Assembly (NCBI GenBank): GCA_947473125.1
Contig: CANJDH010000024.1
Span: 1 to 51,764 of the forward strand
Length of the DNA stretch: 51,764 nt
DNA from: Burkholderiales bacterium
GTDB taxonomy: Bacteria; Pseudomonadota; Gammaproteobacteria; Burkholderiales; JAEUOS01
Reading direction: 5' to 3'
The notes under the pieces were generated by a model. That model was not told the origin of the DNA and ran no database searches. It worked only from the letters and a program-made list of their open reading frames with translations. This document shows positions 24,824 through 33,386 of this stretch, in pieces. A program made the translations under genes and the position numbers. How positions within the stretch are numbered: the stretch's first letter is position 1; every line of letters begins with the position of its first letter.

Positions 24824-25834
24824 TCAGGTCGGCATCGGTTGCAGCGGCGCCAGATGCCCTGCAAACAGCCGTGCCACGCGCTGCCATGAATACTGCAATG
24901 CATGCGCGCGTGGCGCATCCGCGCCAATCTCCAGAGCAGTGATCGCGGCGCGCCATAAATCACGATCCAGCACGCCTGCGCCGCTCTGACCCACCACATC
25001 CTGCGGCCCGGGTACCGGAAAAGCGGCGACCGGTACTCCACAAGCCATGGCCTCAAGCAACACCAGGCCGAATGTGTCGGTACGGCTCGGAAATACGAAT
25101 ACATCGGCACTTCGGTACCAGGGCGCAAGTTCGGCATGTGCTTTTGGGCCGGCAAAGTGCACGTCGGGGTAGGCACGTCTGAGCAGTTCGAGTTGGGGGC
25201 CACCACCCACCACCCATTTTTCTCCCGGAAGGTCCAGATCGAGGAACGCCCTGAGGTTTTTCTCGATCGCGACGCGCCCGACGTACATGAACACCGGGCT
25301 TCTCCGTTCGATGGCACGTTCACCGTATGGCTCGAAACGTGCGATGTCAACTCCCCTGGGCCAGATCACCGTGTGACCGATGCCTCGCGCCAAAAGCTCA
25401 TGTTTCATCGACAGTGTCGGCACCATCACGCGCACGGCCCGGGAGTGGAATCGCCTGAGCCAGGCATACGTCAAACCGACAGGAACCGGCACTCGAGCGC
25501 GCACGTACTCGGGAAAACGCGTGTGATAGGCCGTTGTAAAACACAAGCCCCGCTCCAGACATACGCGCCGCGCCGCCATGCCGAGCGGTCCTTCGGTCGC
25601 GATATGCACCGCATCCGGAGCAGCATGGGCGATGGCATCACGCACCCCGCGATACGCAAACAGCGCAAGGCGAATTTCCGGATAGGTCGGGCACGGCAGA
25701 GTACGAAACATCATCGGCGTGATGGTGCGCACGTCATGGCCAAGATGCACCAGTTCCTGGGTCAGAGTCGACAAGGTGATGACCACGCCGTTGACCTGCG
25801 GCGGCGCGGCGTCGGTTACCAGTACGATCCTCAC
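24824..25834 (-). CDS. GT4 family glycosyltransferase, Agt-like (glycolipid synthesis)
   Basis: A 336-residue GT-B enzyme. VRIVLVTDAAPPQVNGVV opens the N-terminal domain. The C-terminal domain has VGRVAIEKNLRAFLDLDLPG, VVGGGPQLELL and the donor-binding DTFGLVLLEAMACGVPVAA, where the first acid of the EX7E motif is Asp, as in several diacylglycerol and mannosyl transferases. The start is GTG at 25834, overlapping the TGA of the upstream PlcP-like gene as GTGA, so the two are translationally coupled. By this linkage I infer that it glycosylates the diacylglycerol released by PlcP, like Agt in phosphate-starved marine bacteria. The sugar is unknown. Confidence 0.75.
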   Translation of the reverse strand: MRIVLVTDAAPPQVNGVVITLSTLTQELVHLGHDVRTITPMMFRTLPCPTYPEIRLALFAYRGVRDAIAHAAPDAVHIATEGPLGMAARRVCLERGLCFTTAYHTRFPEYVRARVPVPVGLTYAWLRRFHSRAVRVMVPTLSMKHELLARGIGHTVIWPRGVDIARFEPYGERAIERRSPVFMYVGRVAIEKNLRAFLDLDLPGEKWVVGGGPQLELLRRAYPDVHFAGPKAHAELAPWYRSADVFVFPSRTDTFGLVLLEAMACGVPVAAFPVPGPQDVVGQSGAGVLDRDLWRAAITALEIGADAPRAHALQYSWQRVARLFAGHLAPLQPMPT

Positions 25835-26652
25835 GAAACCACTGCCTCGCGATCGGCCGTTGCCGTGGCCAGCGTGGCCGCCTGCCCGCCAATCCGGTTC
25901 CATTCGATGATGTGCAGCGCCCCGTCAAAGGTTTCCGCCAGGGCCGTCAGGCTTTCCACCCAGTCGCCATCATTGCAATACACGATTCCGTCAATGTCGC
26001 GAATTTCCGCCTTGTGGATATGCCCGCACACCACCCCGTCGAGTCCGCGGCGTCGCGCCTCGTTGGCCAGGGCGGCTTCGAAATTGCTGATGAAGTTGAC
26101 CGCGTTCTTCACCTTGTGCTTGAGGTATTGCGACAGCGACCAATAGGGAAATCCCAGGCGCACCCGCAGATGGTTGTACCAGTGGTTCAGTTTCAGGATC
26201 AGGGTGTAGAGGGTATCGCCCAGGTAGGCGAACCATTTGGCGTGCTGAATCACCCCGTCAAACAGGTCCCCGTGGATCACCAGAAGTTTGCGTCCGTCGG
26301 CCGTGATGTGGACCGCCTCGCCCGCCACCTCGATGCCGCCGAAGGTGACTTCAAGGTAGTCGCGCAGCGGTTCGTCATGATTGCCGGGGATGTAGATCAC
26401 CCGCGTGCCCTTGCGTGCCTTGCGCAACAGCTTCTGCACCACGTCGTTATGCGATTGCCGCCAATACCAGCTTTTTTTCAGCTGCCACGCGTCAACGATG
26501 TCACCGACAAGATAGAGCGTGTCCGATTCATTGTGCTTCAGGAAATCGATCAGGTACTCCGCCTTGCAACCGGCGGTTCCGAGATGGACATCCGATATCC
26601 ACAGGGTCCGGTAATGGCAGTTCGCGTCAGGCGGCAGGTCGGAAGGTCGCAC
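25831..26652 (-). CDS. PlcP-like metallophosphoesterase (phospholipase C, LpxH-like fold)
   Basis: A 273-residue calcineurin-like phosphoesterase. Metal-site motifs: WISDVHLGT (19-27), LVGDIVDAW, IPGNHDE, VIHGDLFD and CGHIHKAE. Segments such as KKSWYWRQSHNDVVQKLLRKARKG, HWYN, LSQYLKHKVKNAVNFISNFE and YCNDGDWVES fit the PlcP group, often annotated as UDP-2,3-diacylglucosamine pyrophosphatase. In Sinorhizobium and marine bacteria PlcP degrades phospholipids to diacylglycerol under phosphate limitation. Here it overlaps an Agt-like gene and has a Pho box with a spaced -10 upstream, supporting PlcP over LpxH. The start is GTG at 26652 with a weak ribosome site. Confidence 0.78.
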   Translation of the reverse strand: MRPSDLPPDANCHYRTLWISDVHLGTAGCKAEYLIDFLKHNESDTLYLVGDIVDAWQLKKSWYWRQSHNDVVQKLLRKARKGTRVIYIPGNHDEPLRDYLEVTFGGIEVAGEAVHITADGRKLLVIHGDLFDGVIQHAKWFAYLGDTLYTLILKLNHWYNHLRVRLGFPYWSLSQYLKHKVKNAVNFISNFEAALANEARRRGLDGVVCGHIHKAEIRDIDGIVYCNDGDWVESLTALAETFDGALHIIEWNRIGGQAATLATATADREAVVS

Positions 26653-26679
26653 GTTTCATTTCTGGAGTGCACATTTCCG

Positions 26680-26713
26680 ATTGTGACCAGCCGCAATGAC
26701 GCAGCCGTGACAA
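26680..26713 (-). promoter_or_regulatory. Pho box and -10 element upstream of the plcP-like gene
   Basis: Minus strand TTGTCAC-GGCT-GCGTCAT (26696-26713): two 7-bp units at the 11-bp period of PhoB sites. Ten bases later comes CACAAT (26680-26685), a fair -10, the spacing found in PhoB-activated promoters. It lies between the ppk stop and the plcP-like start. Confidence 0.65.
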
Positions 26714-26714
26714 A

Positions 26715-28892
26715 CTACTTGCGTCGCAGCTTGAGCGCGGAGCGAATGCCCTTTAGCCGCAGACGCGGCGGCTCGACCGTCTTGACCAGCGTGGACAGCA
26801 GGCCTTCCTGCGCACTTGCATCGCCACGCGACTGGCGGTTGTACACCCCGCTGGCGTCGAGTTCCCAGACACCTGCGTCACGCCGCAAATAGGGCGCGAG
26901 GCCTTCCGTATAAATGCGCTTCTTGAATTTGGCGTCAAGAATCGGAAAACAGATTTCCACACGCCGGAAGAAATTGCGATCCATCCAGTCCGCGCTGGAC
27001 AGGCGAACGTCGTGGTCGCCGCCGTTTTCAAACCAGAAAATCCGGCTGTGCTCGAGGAACCGTCCTATCGCCGACACCACGCGGATATTCTCCGACAGGC
27101 CCGCACGACCCGGCACCAGGGCGCACGCGCCACGTACGATCAGATCCACCTTGACGCCCGCGGCGCTGGCCGCATAGAGTGCGTTGATGACGCGGGGCTC
27201 TTGCAGCGCATTCATCTTGGCGATGATGCGCGCCTTCCTGCCCTCCTTGGCCGATTTGATCTCGCGGGCAATGGCGGCAAGCACGTTGTCGTGCAGGGTG
27301 AACGGGGACTGCCAGATGTGGTTGAGCTTGAGTACCTTCGAGAGCCCGGTGAGCTGGCGAAACACCTCGTTGGCATCGTCGCACAGGGCTTCGTTGGCGG
27401 TAATCAGGCCGAAATCGGTATAAAAGCGCGCCGTGCGCGGGTGGTAATTCCCTGTGCCCAAATGCACGTAACGCCGCAGGCGCCCGCCCTCGCGCCGCAC
27501 CACCAGGCACATCTTGGCGTGGGTCTTGTGCCCTACCACCCCGTAGACCACGTGCGCGCCGACTGCCTCAAGGCGCCCGGCCCAGTTGATATTGGTTTCT
27601 TCATCGAAGCGGGCCATCAACTCGACCACCGCCGTCACTTCCTTGCCGCTCTTGGCCGCCGTGATCAGAAGTTCCATCAATTCGGACTCCGACCCGGTGC
27701 GATAAATGGTTTGCTTGATGGCAACCACGTGCGGGTCATGGGCTGCCGCACGCAAATAGTCGATCACCGGCTCGAATGACTCGAACGGGTGGTGCAGCAA
27801 GATGTCGCCCTGCCGGATCATCTCGAACACATCGCCCGATTCCCCCAGCAGTGCGGAATGACTGGGCTGGAATGGCAGGAATTTGAGGTCGGCGCGCTCG
27901 CACATGTCTGCCACCTGCATCAGCCGCGCCAAATTGACCGGGCCGTCGACCCGAAACAGGTCGCCCTCTTCAATCTCAAATTGCTTCAGCAAAAAGCGCA
28001 CCACCGCATCGGGGCATTCCTGCGCCACTTCAAGACGCACCGCGTCGCCAAAATGCCGCTGCGTCAATTCGCCCTGCAGCGCCTGGCGCAGGTTGGTCAT
28101 TTCCTCTTCATCGACGAACAGGTCGCTGTTGCGGGTGGCGCGAAACGCGTGGGCGCCGCGCACTTCGATGCCGGGAAACAGCTCACCGACAAAGCGCATC
28201 AGTACCGACGACAGCAAAATGAATTTGTCACGGCCAAATTTGTCCGCTGGCAGCGCAATCACGCGCGGCAGCACGCGCGGTGCCTGAACAATGGCCAGCT
28301 CCGCCATGCGGCCAAACGCATCCGTGCCGGACAGCTCGACCACGATATTCAGGCTTTTGTTGAGAACCCGCGGAAACGGGTGCGCAGGGTCCAGCCCGAT
28401 CGGCGTCAACACCGGCAGGATCTGTTCTTCAAAATACCGTCGCGCCCAGGCTTCGAGCTCGCCGTTCCAGTCGGGACGCGGGTAGATCGATACGCCCGCC
28501 TTCGCCAGGGCCGGCATGATCGTGTCATTGAGCAGGGCGTACTGGCGCGCGACCAGGGCGTTTGCACGGAGCCTGACCTCCGACATGACTTCGGACGCGG
28601 CCATGCCATCCACATCCCGATGCGAGGGGTCGCTGCGCATCTGCTCGCGCAAGCCGGCTACCCGCACTTCAAAAAACTCGTCCAGGTTCGAGCTGACGAT
28701 GCAAAGGAAGCGCAGGCGTTCCAACAGTGGCATCGACGCATCTGCCGCCTGTGCGAGAACCCGTTCGTTGAACGCGAGCACACCCAATTCCCGGTTGAGC
28801 AGCGGCAACTCTCCTGGCGGCTTTGCTGCAGCGCTCCGGGCGACGGGTTGTTTTCGTTTTGGTTCCACTGGCTTATCTTGGCTTGCCGGCAT
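26715..28892 (-). CDS. ppk: Polyphosphate kinase 1
   Basis: Makes polyphosphate reversibly from ATP. About 725 residues, near the usual 690. The N-terminal domain begins LLNRELGVLAFNERVLAQAAD. The catalytic half has the phospho-accepting His segment VVGHKTHAKMCLVVRREGG and RRYVHLGTGNYHPRTARFYTD, then a conserved C-terminal domain (CFPILDAKFKKRIYTEGL). The first 30 residues are a Lys/Pro/Ala-rich extension. The ATG at 28892 lies inside a near-perfect Pho box and lacks a ribosome site, so translation may start further in, for example at the GTG at 28868. It is divergent from ppx. Confidence 0.95.
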   Translation of the reverse strand: MPASQDKPVEPKRKQPVARSAAAKPPGELPLLNRELGVLAFNERVLAQAADASMPLLERLRFLCIVSSNLDEFFEVRVAGLREQMRSDPSHRDVDGMAASEVMSEVRLRANALVARQYALLNDTIMPALAKAGVSIYPRPDWNGELEAWARRYFEEQILPVLTPIGLDPAHPFPRVLNKSLNIVVELSGTDAFGRMAELAIVQAPRVLPRVIALPADKFGRDKFILLSSVLMRFVGELFPGIEVRGAHAFRATRNSDLFVDEEEMTNLRQALQGELTQRHFGDAVRLEVAQECPDAVVRFLLKQFEIEEGDLFRVDGPVNLARLMQVADMCERADLKFLPFQPSHSALLGESGDVFEMIRQGDILLHHPFESFEPVIDYLRAAAHDPHVVAIKQTIYRTGSESELMELLITAAKSGKEVTAVVELMARFDEETNINWAGRLEAVGAHVVYGVVGHKTHAKMCLVVRREGGRLRRYVHLGTGNYHPRTARFYTDFGLITANEALCDDANEVFRQLTGLSKVLKLNHIWQSPFTLHDNVLAAIAREIKSAKEGRKARIIAKMNALQEPRVINALYAASAAGVKVDLIVRGACALVPGRAGLSENIRVVSAIGRFLEHSRIFWFENGGDHDVRLSSADWMDRNFFRRVEICFPILDAKFKKRIYTEGLAPYLRRDAGVWELDASGVYNRQSRGDASAQEGLLSTLVKTVEPPRLRLKGIRSALKLRRK

Positions 28893-28908
28893 GACAGATT
28901 GATGACAA
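28891..28908 (-). promoter_or_regulatory. Pho box overlapping the predicted ppk start codon
   Basis: Minus strand TTGTCAT-CAAT-CTGTCAT, 13 of 14 positions of the doubled CTGTCAT consensus with a 4-base spacer. Its last two bases are the AT of the ppk ATG. Confidence 0.7.
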
Positions 28909-28927
28909 CGCACGATTAAAGGAGACC

Positions 28928-28945
28928 GTGACACACCATTGTCAC
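28928..28945. promoter_or_regulatory. GTGACA-N6-TGTCAC palindrome between ppk and ppx
   Basis: GTGACA-CACCAT-TGTCAC, a perfect 6-bp inverted repeat in the divergent ppk/ppx promoter region. The same architecture occurs at 34905-34922. Each half resembles half a Pho unit but in opposed orientation. Confidence 0.45.
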
Positions 28946-28991
28946 ACCGCGTAAGCACAATCTGGGATCGCTGCCTGGTTTTTCAACCCCC

Positions 28992-30557
28992 ATGAACACA
29001 GCTTTGCAACTGGCCGCCGTAGACCTTGGCTCCAACAGCTTCCGGCTTGAAATCGGCAGGGTGGAGGATGACCACATCTACATTCTAGACTCCCTGCGCA
29101 GCAACACGCGGCTTGGCGCCGGCCTCAACGCCGCCAAACACCTGACCGATGAAGCCCAGGCCGGAGCGCTCGACGCGCTCGGCCAGTTCGAACAGCGTCT
29201 GCGCGGCTTCGATTCGCATCATGTGCGCGTGGTGGCCACCAATGCCCTACGGGTCGCAAAAAACGCCACTGCGTTCATCCACAAAGCCGAAAAGGTGCTC
29301 GGCCATCCGATCGAAGTGATCTCCGGGCGCGAAGAAGCCAGGCTCGTGTTCTCGGGGGTGGCGCACAGCGCGCCGCCGCCGCGCGTGAAGCAGCTGGTGG
29401 TCGACATCGGCGGCGGCTCGACCGAATTTTCGGTCGGCCACGGCTTCGAGCCGGAGTTGATGGAGAGCCTCTACATGGGCTCGATCAGTTCCACGCTGCT
29501 GCATTTTCCAGGCGGTTTCATCGACGACTACACGATCAAGCAGGCGGAGCTGGCGGCCCGGCGCGAAGTGCAGGTGATCTCCAAGGCGATCCGCGCCAGC
29601 GGCTGGGAAGTGGCGGTCGGTTCGAGCGGCACCGCACGCTCGATCGAGCGGGTCCTGTCGGAAAACCGCATCGGCAACGGCAGCATCACCACCGAGGGGC
29701 TCGCCTGGATTCGCAAGGCCATGCTCTGCGCGGGAAGCATCGACCAGATCAGCATTACCGGCCTCAAACCGGATCGTGCCCTCAACCTGCCGGGCGGATT
29801 TGCGATTCTTTCGGCAGTGTTTTCAGAGCTCGGCATCAGCTCGATGCGCGTATCCGACAATTCGCTGCGGCTCGGGGTGCTCTACGACCTGCTCGGCCGT
29901 GTCACCGAATCATTGAGCCCCCATGACAAGCGCGAAAATACCGTGGCCCAGTTCGAGCGCCGCTACCACATCGATGCCGACCAGGCCCAGCGCGTCGCGA
30001 AACTCGCCGAACAGTTCATGCGCGACCTGCCCGACCCGATGGCCGACCAATTCGAAGAGACCGCGCGCTATGTCAACTGGGCGGCGCGCCTGCACGAATG
30101 CGGGTTGACCATCGCCCACAACGGTTACCACAAGCATTCGGCCTACATTGCTGCCAATGCCGATATGCCCGGCTTCTCGCGTGACGAGCAAAAGCGCCTG
30201 GCGTTCCTGATCCTCGGCCATGCCGGCAAGCTGCCCAAACTCGCGCGTGCCGACCCGGCGCCCTTGCACGACTGGCTCGCAGTATTGTGCCTGCGGCTGG
30301 CGGCGCTGTTTCACCGCAGCCGCCAATTGCTGCCGCCGCCTGACGCCCGCCTGTCCATCAGGGGCCACAAACTGACGCTGAGCGTGGACGCCGCTTGGCT
30401 GCAAAGCCAACCCCTGACTGAATATTCGCTTGCCCAGGAGATCGAGCAATGGCAGGCCCTCGGGGGCGAACGGCCTTTCAAGATCGAGCTGGCGAGCGGC
30501 ATAACGGCGCCAGCGGATTCCCAGCGACCCGCGCCTGCGGCGCGCAGCCCGTCGTGA
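28992..30557 (+). CDS. ppx: Exopolyphosphatase (Ppx/GppA family)
   Basis: Releases phosphate from polyphosphate ends (or hydrolyses pppGpp). The 521-residue protein has the ASKHA fold: AAVDLGSNSFRLEIGRVEDD (first phosphate loop), VVATNALRVAKNATAFI, VISGREEARLVFSGVAHS, and VVDIGGGSTEFSVG (second phosphate loop). An HD-like C-terminal helical domain follows from about 310. The ATG at 28992 is 99 bases from the divergent ppk start. Pairing with ppk gives a synthesis/degradation switch for polyphosphate. The acyltransferase, M14 and hydrolase genes follow on the same strand. Confidence 0.92.
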   Translation: MNTALQLAAVDLGSNSFRLEIGRVEDDHIYILDSLRSNTRLGAGLNAAKHLTDEAQAGALDALGQFEQRLRGFDSHHVRVVATNALRVAKNATAFIHKAEKVLGHPIEVISGREEARLVFSGVAHSAPPPRVKQLVVDIGGGSTEFSVGHGFEPELMESLYMGSISSTLLHFPGGFIDDYTIKQAELAARREVQVISKAIRASGWEVAVGSSGTARSIERVLSENRIGNGSITTEGLAWIRKAMLCAGSIDQISITGLKPDRALNLPGGFAILSAVFSELGISSMRVSDNSLRLGVLYDLLGRVTESLSPHDKRENTVAQFERRYHIDADQAQRVAKLAEQFMRDLPDPMADQFEETARYVNWAARLHECGLTIAHNGYHKHSAYIAANADMPGFSRDEQKRLAFLILGHAGKLPKLARADPAPLHDWLAVLCLRLAALFHRSRQLLPPPDARLSIRGHKLTLSVDAAWLQSQPLTEYSLAQEIEQWQALGGERPFKIELASGITAPADSQRPAPAARSPS

Positions 30558-30617
30558 AAGCCTTCTCTCATTAGACGCATTACGGCCCTGTTTCGCGCTG
30601 CCCGGGTTGCGATCCAT

Positions 30618-31313
30618 TTGAGCAACGGTCTCGTCTTCGCCACGTTCCGCTTTCATCGCTTGAGCCCCGCGCAACGCAGCTTTCATGTGCAACGCTGGTC
30701 GGCGCGGCTGCTGCAGATTCTGGCAATTCGCCTCAAGGTCGCCGGCCTGCCGCCGCATGCCGGCGGGCCCGCCATGATCGTCGCCAATCATGTCTCCTGG
30801 CTCGACGTGTATGCCCTCAACGCAATGTGCCCGGCGTATTTCGTCGCCAAATCGGAAATCGAGCGCTGGCCGCTGCTCGGGCTGTTCGCGCGCAAATCGG
30901 GCACGGTGTTCATCGAACGTGCGCGCAAACGCGACATCCTGCGCGTCAATGCGCAGATTGCCTCACTGTTGCGTGCCGGCGCGATGATGGCGGTGTTTCC
31001 GGAGGGCACTACGACAGAAGGTGATGTCGTGCTGCCGTTCCGCCCACCACTGCTGCAACCGGCAGTAGACTGCAATGCGCTGCTGCAACCGGTGGCGATC
31101 CGTTACGAGCGCGCCGACGGCAGCCTGTGCAGCGCCGCCTGCTTTATCGGCGACACCAGCTTCGCGGCCACGTTGTGGCTAGTCCTCAAGCAACCGCGTA
31201 TTCATGCCCGCCTGCAATTCCTGCCTGCCCTCAGTTGCGGCGGCAGGCACCGCAAGACCTTGGCGCGTGAAACCGAATCGTGCATCGCCGGCGCGCTTGG
31301 CCTGCAGGCCTAA
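30618..31313 (+). CDS. PlsC/OlsA-like lysophospholipid acyltransferase (start unsettled)
   Basis: An O-acyltransferase with HX4D motif NHVSWLD, then AKSEIERWPLLGLFARKSGTVFIER and FPEGTTTEGD. It acylates lysophosphatidic acid or, as OlsA, lyso-ornithine lipid. An OlsB-like gene lies 2 kb away, so the OlsA role is a reasonable inference. The coordinates start at the first usable codon, TTG at 30618. The in-frame sequence just upstream (RRITALFRAARVAIH from 30573) matches the usual N-terminus of the family and is open back to the ppx stop, but no ATG, GTG or TTG occurs there; only an ATT at 30570 sits where Met is expected. Confidence 0.8.
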   Translation: MSNGLVFATFRFHRLSPAQRSFHVQRWSARLLQILAIRLKVAGLPPHAGGPAMIVANHVSWLDVYALNAMCPAYFVAKSEIERWPLLGLFARKSGTVFIERARKRDILRVNAQIASLLRAGAMMAVFPEGTTTEGDVVLPFRPPLLQPAVDCNALLQPVAIRYERADGSLCSAACFIGDTSFAATLWLVLKQPRIHARLQFLPALSCGGRHRKTLARETESCIAGALGLQA

Positions 31314-31318
31314 CGGCC

Positions 31319-32362
31319 ATGCAGTTTGCCTCCTTCGCAGCCCGCGCTGGGCAGCGCCTGCCCGAGCTCGACTGGCTCGAACGCCTGATCGATGCTGCAC
31401 CGCGCGGCGTGGTGACGCGTACGCTCTGCGAAGTGCAAGCCGGCGGACAGAGCATGCCGGTGTACGCGCTGTGCCTCGGCAACCCCGACCGCAAACTGCC
31501 CGCCATCGGCTTTTTTGGTGGTGTGCATGGGCTGGAGCGCATCGGTACGCAAGTGCTGCTGCACTTTCTCGAAGACCTGTTCGCGCAACTCACGACCGAC
31601 CTCGCCCTCAACTACAGGCTCGAACACCTGCGCCTGGTGTTCATGCCGCTGGTCAACCCCGGCGGTATGCTCGGCACTACACGCAGCAACCCGCAAGGCG
31701 TAGACCTGATGCGCAACGGGCCGGTCGAGGCAACCTCCAAAGTGCCGTTCCTGATCGGCGGCCAGCGCCTGACGCCGCGCCTGCCCTGGTATCGCGGCGC
31801 CGACCCCGACACCATGGAACCGGAAAGCCAGGCGCTGTGCCGCCTGGTGGAGGACGAGTTGCTTGGGCGAAAGTTCGCTGTCGCGCTCGATTGCCATTCG
31901 GGTTTCGGCTTTCGTGACCGCATCTGGTTTCCCTATGCGCACACCGCCACGCCGATCCACCACCTGCCGGAGATCCATGCACTCACCGCGCTGTTCGAGC
32001 AGCGCCACCCCGAACACAATTACGTGATCGAACCGCAAAGCCACCAATATCTGGCGCACGGCGACCTGTGGGATCACCTGTACCGCAGCTCGCTCGCGCA
32101 GGAGGGAAGCGTGTTCCTGCCTCTGACGCTGGAGATGGGCTCGTGGCGCTGGGTCAGCAAATATCCGCGCCAGGTGTTGTCGAAGCTCGGCATGTTCAAT
32201 CCCCTGCCCGCGGCCCGGCGCAACCGCGTGCTGCGCAATCACCTGCCGTGGCTCGACTTCCTGATCCGCATGGGCAGCGACAGCGCGCGCTGGCTGCCGA
32301 CCGGCGCTGCACGGGCGGCGCACGCAAACGGCGCGTCCGCCCGCTGGTACCGGCCGATTTGA
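31319..32362 (+). CDS. M14-type zinc carboxypeptidase/AstE-like hydrolase
   Basis: A 347-residue protein with the M14 zinc site: GVHGLERIG (His and Glu), a later CHSGFGFRD (His), and a catalytic Glu in LTLEMGSWRW. LVNPGGMLGTTRSNPQGVDLMRN matches the substrate-binding NPxG...RxNxxGvDLNRN pattern of carboxypeptidases with Met for Asn. There is no signal peptide, so it is cytosolic. The substrate may be a peptide or N-acyl amino acid. It starts five bases after the acyltransferase stop and ends four bases before the hydrolase gene. Confidence 0.8.
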   Translation: MQFASFAARAGQRLPELDWLERLIDAAPRGVVTRTLCEVQAGGQSMPVYALCLGNPDRKLPAIGFFGGVHGLERIGTQVLLHFLEDLFAQLTTDLALNYRLEHLRLVFMPLVNPGGMLGTTRSNPQGVDLMRNGPVEATSKVPFLIGGQRLTPRLPWYRGADPDTMEPESQALCRLVEDELLGRKFAVALDCHSGFGFRDRIWFPYAHTATPIHHLPEIHALTALFEQRHPEHNYVIEPQSHQYLAHGDLWDHLYRSSLAQEGSVFLPLTLEMGSWRWVSKYPRQVLSKLGMFNPLPAARRNRVLRNHLPWLDFLIRMGSDSARWLPTGAARAAHANGASARWYRPI

Positions 32363-32366
32363 ATCC

Positions 32367-33158
32367 ATGAACTGGGTCTTGCTGCGCGGCCTGATGCGCG
32401 AAGCGCGCCACTGGGGTGCATTCCCCGCGCAACTGCAACAAGCCTTCCCCGACGCCGCCATCATCACCCCTGACCTGCCCGGCAACGGCCGCCTGTGGCG
32501 CGAACGCAGCCCAACCCGCATCGAAGACATGGTTGAACACTGCCGCGCCACCTTGCGCAAACTGGGCCACACCCCGCCCTATCACCTGCTCGCCCTCTCA
32601 CTCGGCGGCATGGTCGCCACATGCTGGAGCGAACGCCACCCGGAAGAAGTGCCGGCGATGGTGCTCATCAACACCAGCATGCGGCCCTACAACCCCTTCC
32701 ACCAGCGCCTGCGCCCTGCCAACTACGGCGCGCTGATCCGCATGGCGCTGGCGGGCGATCCGGCGCGCCGGGAAGAGACGATCCTGCGGCTCACCAGCGC
32801 GCGCGGCGCGGCGCCCGATATGCTCGCCGCGTGGAGCGGCTATGCGCGCGAGTATCCGGTGTCGCGGGCCAATGCATTGCGGCAGTTGCTTGCGGCCGCG
32901 CGGTTTCGTGCGGATGGAGCCTCGCATGCAACGAAGGTTCTAGTGCTCGCCAGCGACAACGATCAATTGGTGGACGCCGAGTGTTCGCATGCGCTCGCAC
33001 GCGCCTGGCGCGTCAAGCCATCCTTCCATTCACGAGCGGGACATGACCTGCCGCTCGATGATCCTGCCTGGGTAACTCGGCAAACACAAGACTGGATCGG
33101 GAGCAATGCAGTAGAAATCGAAGCAGATTTGGCCAAAGGGTCGCATCGTCTTATCTGA
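32367..33158 (+). CDS. Alpha/beta hydrolase
   Basis: A 263-residue hydrolase with nucleophile elbow ALSLGGM (Ser about 78), DLPGNGRLW after the third strand, acidic residue in LASDNDQLVDAEC and catalytic His in AGHDLPLDDP. It resembles small esterases/lipases of the MenH/BioH type. It ends the ppx-acyltransferase-M14-hydrolase unit, so a role in lipid turnover is possible but not shown. Downstream are repeats and the convergent OlsB-like gene. Confidence 0.8.
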   Translation: MNWVLLRGLMREARHWGAFPAQLQQAFPDAAIITPDLPGNGRLWRERSPTRIEDMVEHCRATLRKLGHTPPYHLLALSLGGMVATCWSERHPEEVPAMVLINTSMRPYNPFHQRLRPANYGALIRMALAGDPARREETILRLTSARGAAPDMLAAWSGYAREYPVSRANALRQLLAAARFRADGASHATKVLVLASDNDQLVDAECSHALARAWRVKPSFHSRAGHDLPLDDPAWVTRQTQDWIGSNAVEIEADLAKGSHRLI

Positions 33159-33232
33159 GCTGCACGCTACATCGCGCCGGGTGCAGAAGAAGTCATACCT
33201 TCCCGTTGTTTCGGAAACGGCAATCTGCGAAA

Positions 33233-33295
33233 ACCGTTGGTAGACAAGGGCTTCCGCCAGACGACTCCTTTAGATCGTTGGTGGAAGCCATTCTC
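33233..33295. repeat. REP-like repeat, two arms, between convergent genes
   Basis: ACCGTTGGTAGACAAGGGCTT and, about 40 bases on, GATCGTTGGTGGAAGCCATT. Both arms carry the TTGGTRGAMARG pattern of the repeat family. The gap 33159-33380 otherwise holds a terminator and a hairpin. Confidence 0.55.
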
Positions 33296-33323
33296 AAGGA
33301 AGTCCCTGAATAGGAATCTGCCA

Positions 33324-33348
33324 GAAAAAAAGCCCGGCATAACCGGGC
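33324..33348 (-). terminator. Rho-independent terminator for the OlsB-like gene
   Basis: Minus strand: GCCCGG-TTATG-CCGGGC followed by eight T residues, 33 bases after the stop codon. Confidence 0.9.
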
Positions 33349-33361
33349 GTTCCGCTAAGCC

Positions 33362-33386
33362 GGGTAGACGGACCAACCGTCTACCC
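33362..33386. other. Hairpin embracing the OlsB-like stop codon
   Basis: GGGTAGACGG-ACCAA-CCGTCTACCC, a perfect 10-bp stem. The stop TAG (33381-33383) lies in the right arm, the same arrangement as at 6549-6584. Confidence 0.55.

Noticed and set aside
25831-26652. Annotation as LpxH (UDP-2,3-diacylglucosamine pyrophosphatase)
   Set aside because: Length, the WYWRQSHNDVVQKLLRKARKG segment, coupling to a glycosyltransferase and the Pho box fit PlcP better; the shared fold explains the common label.
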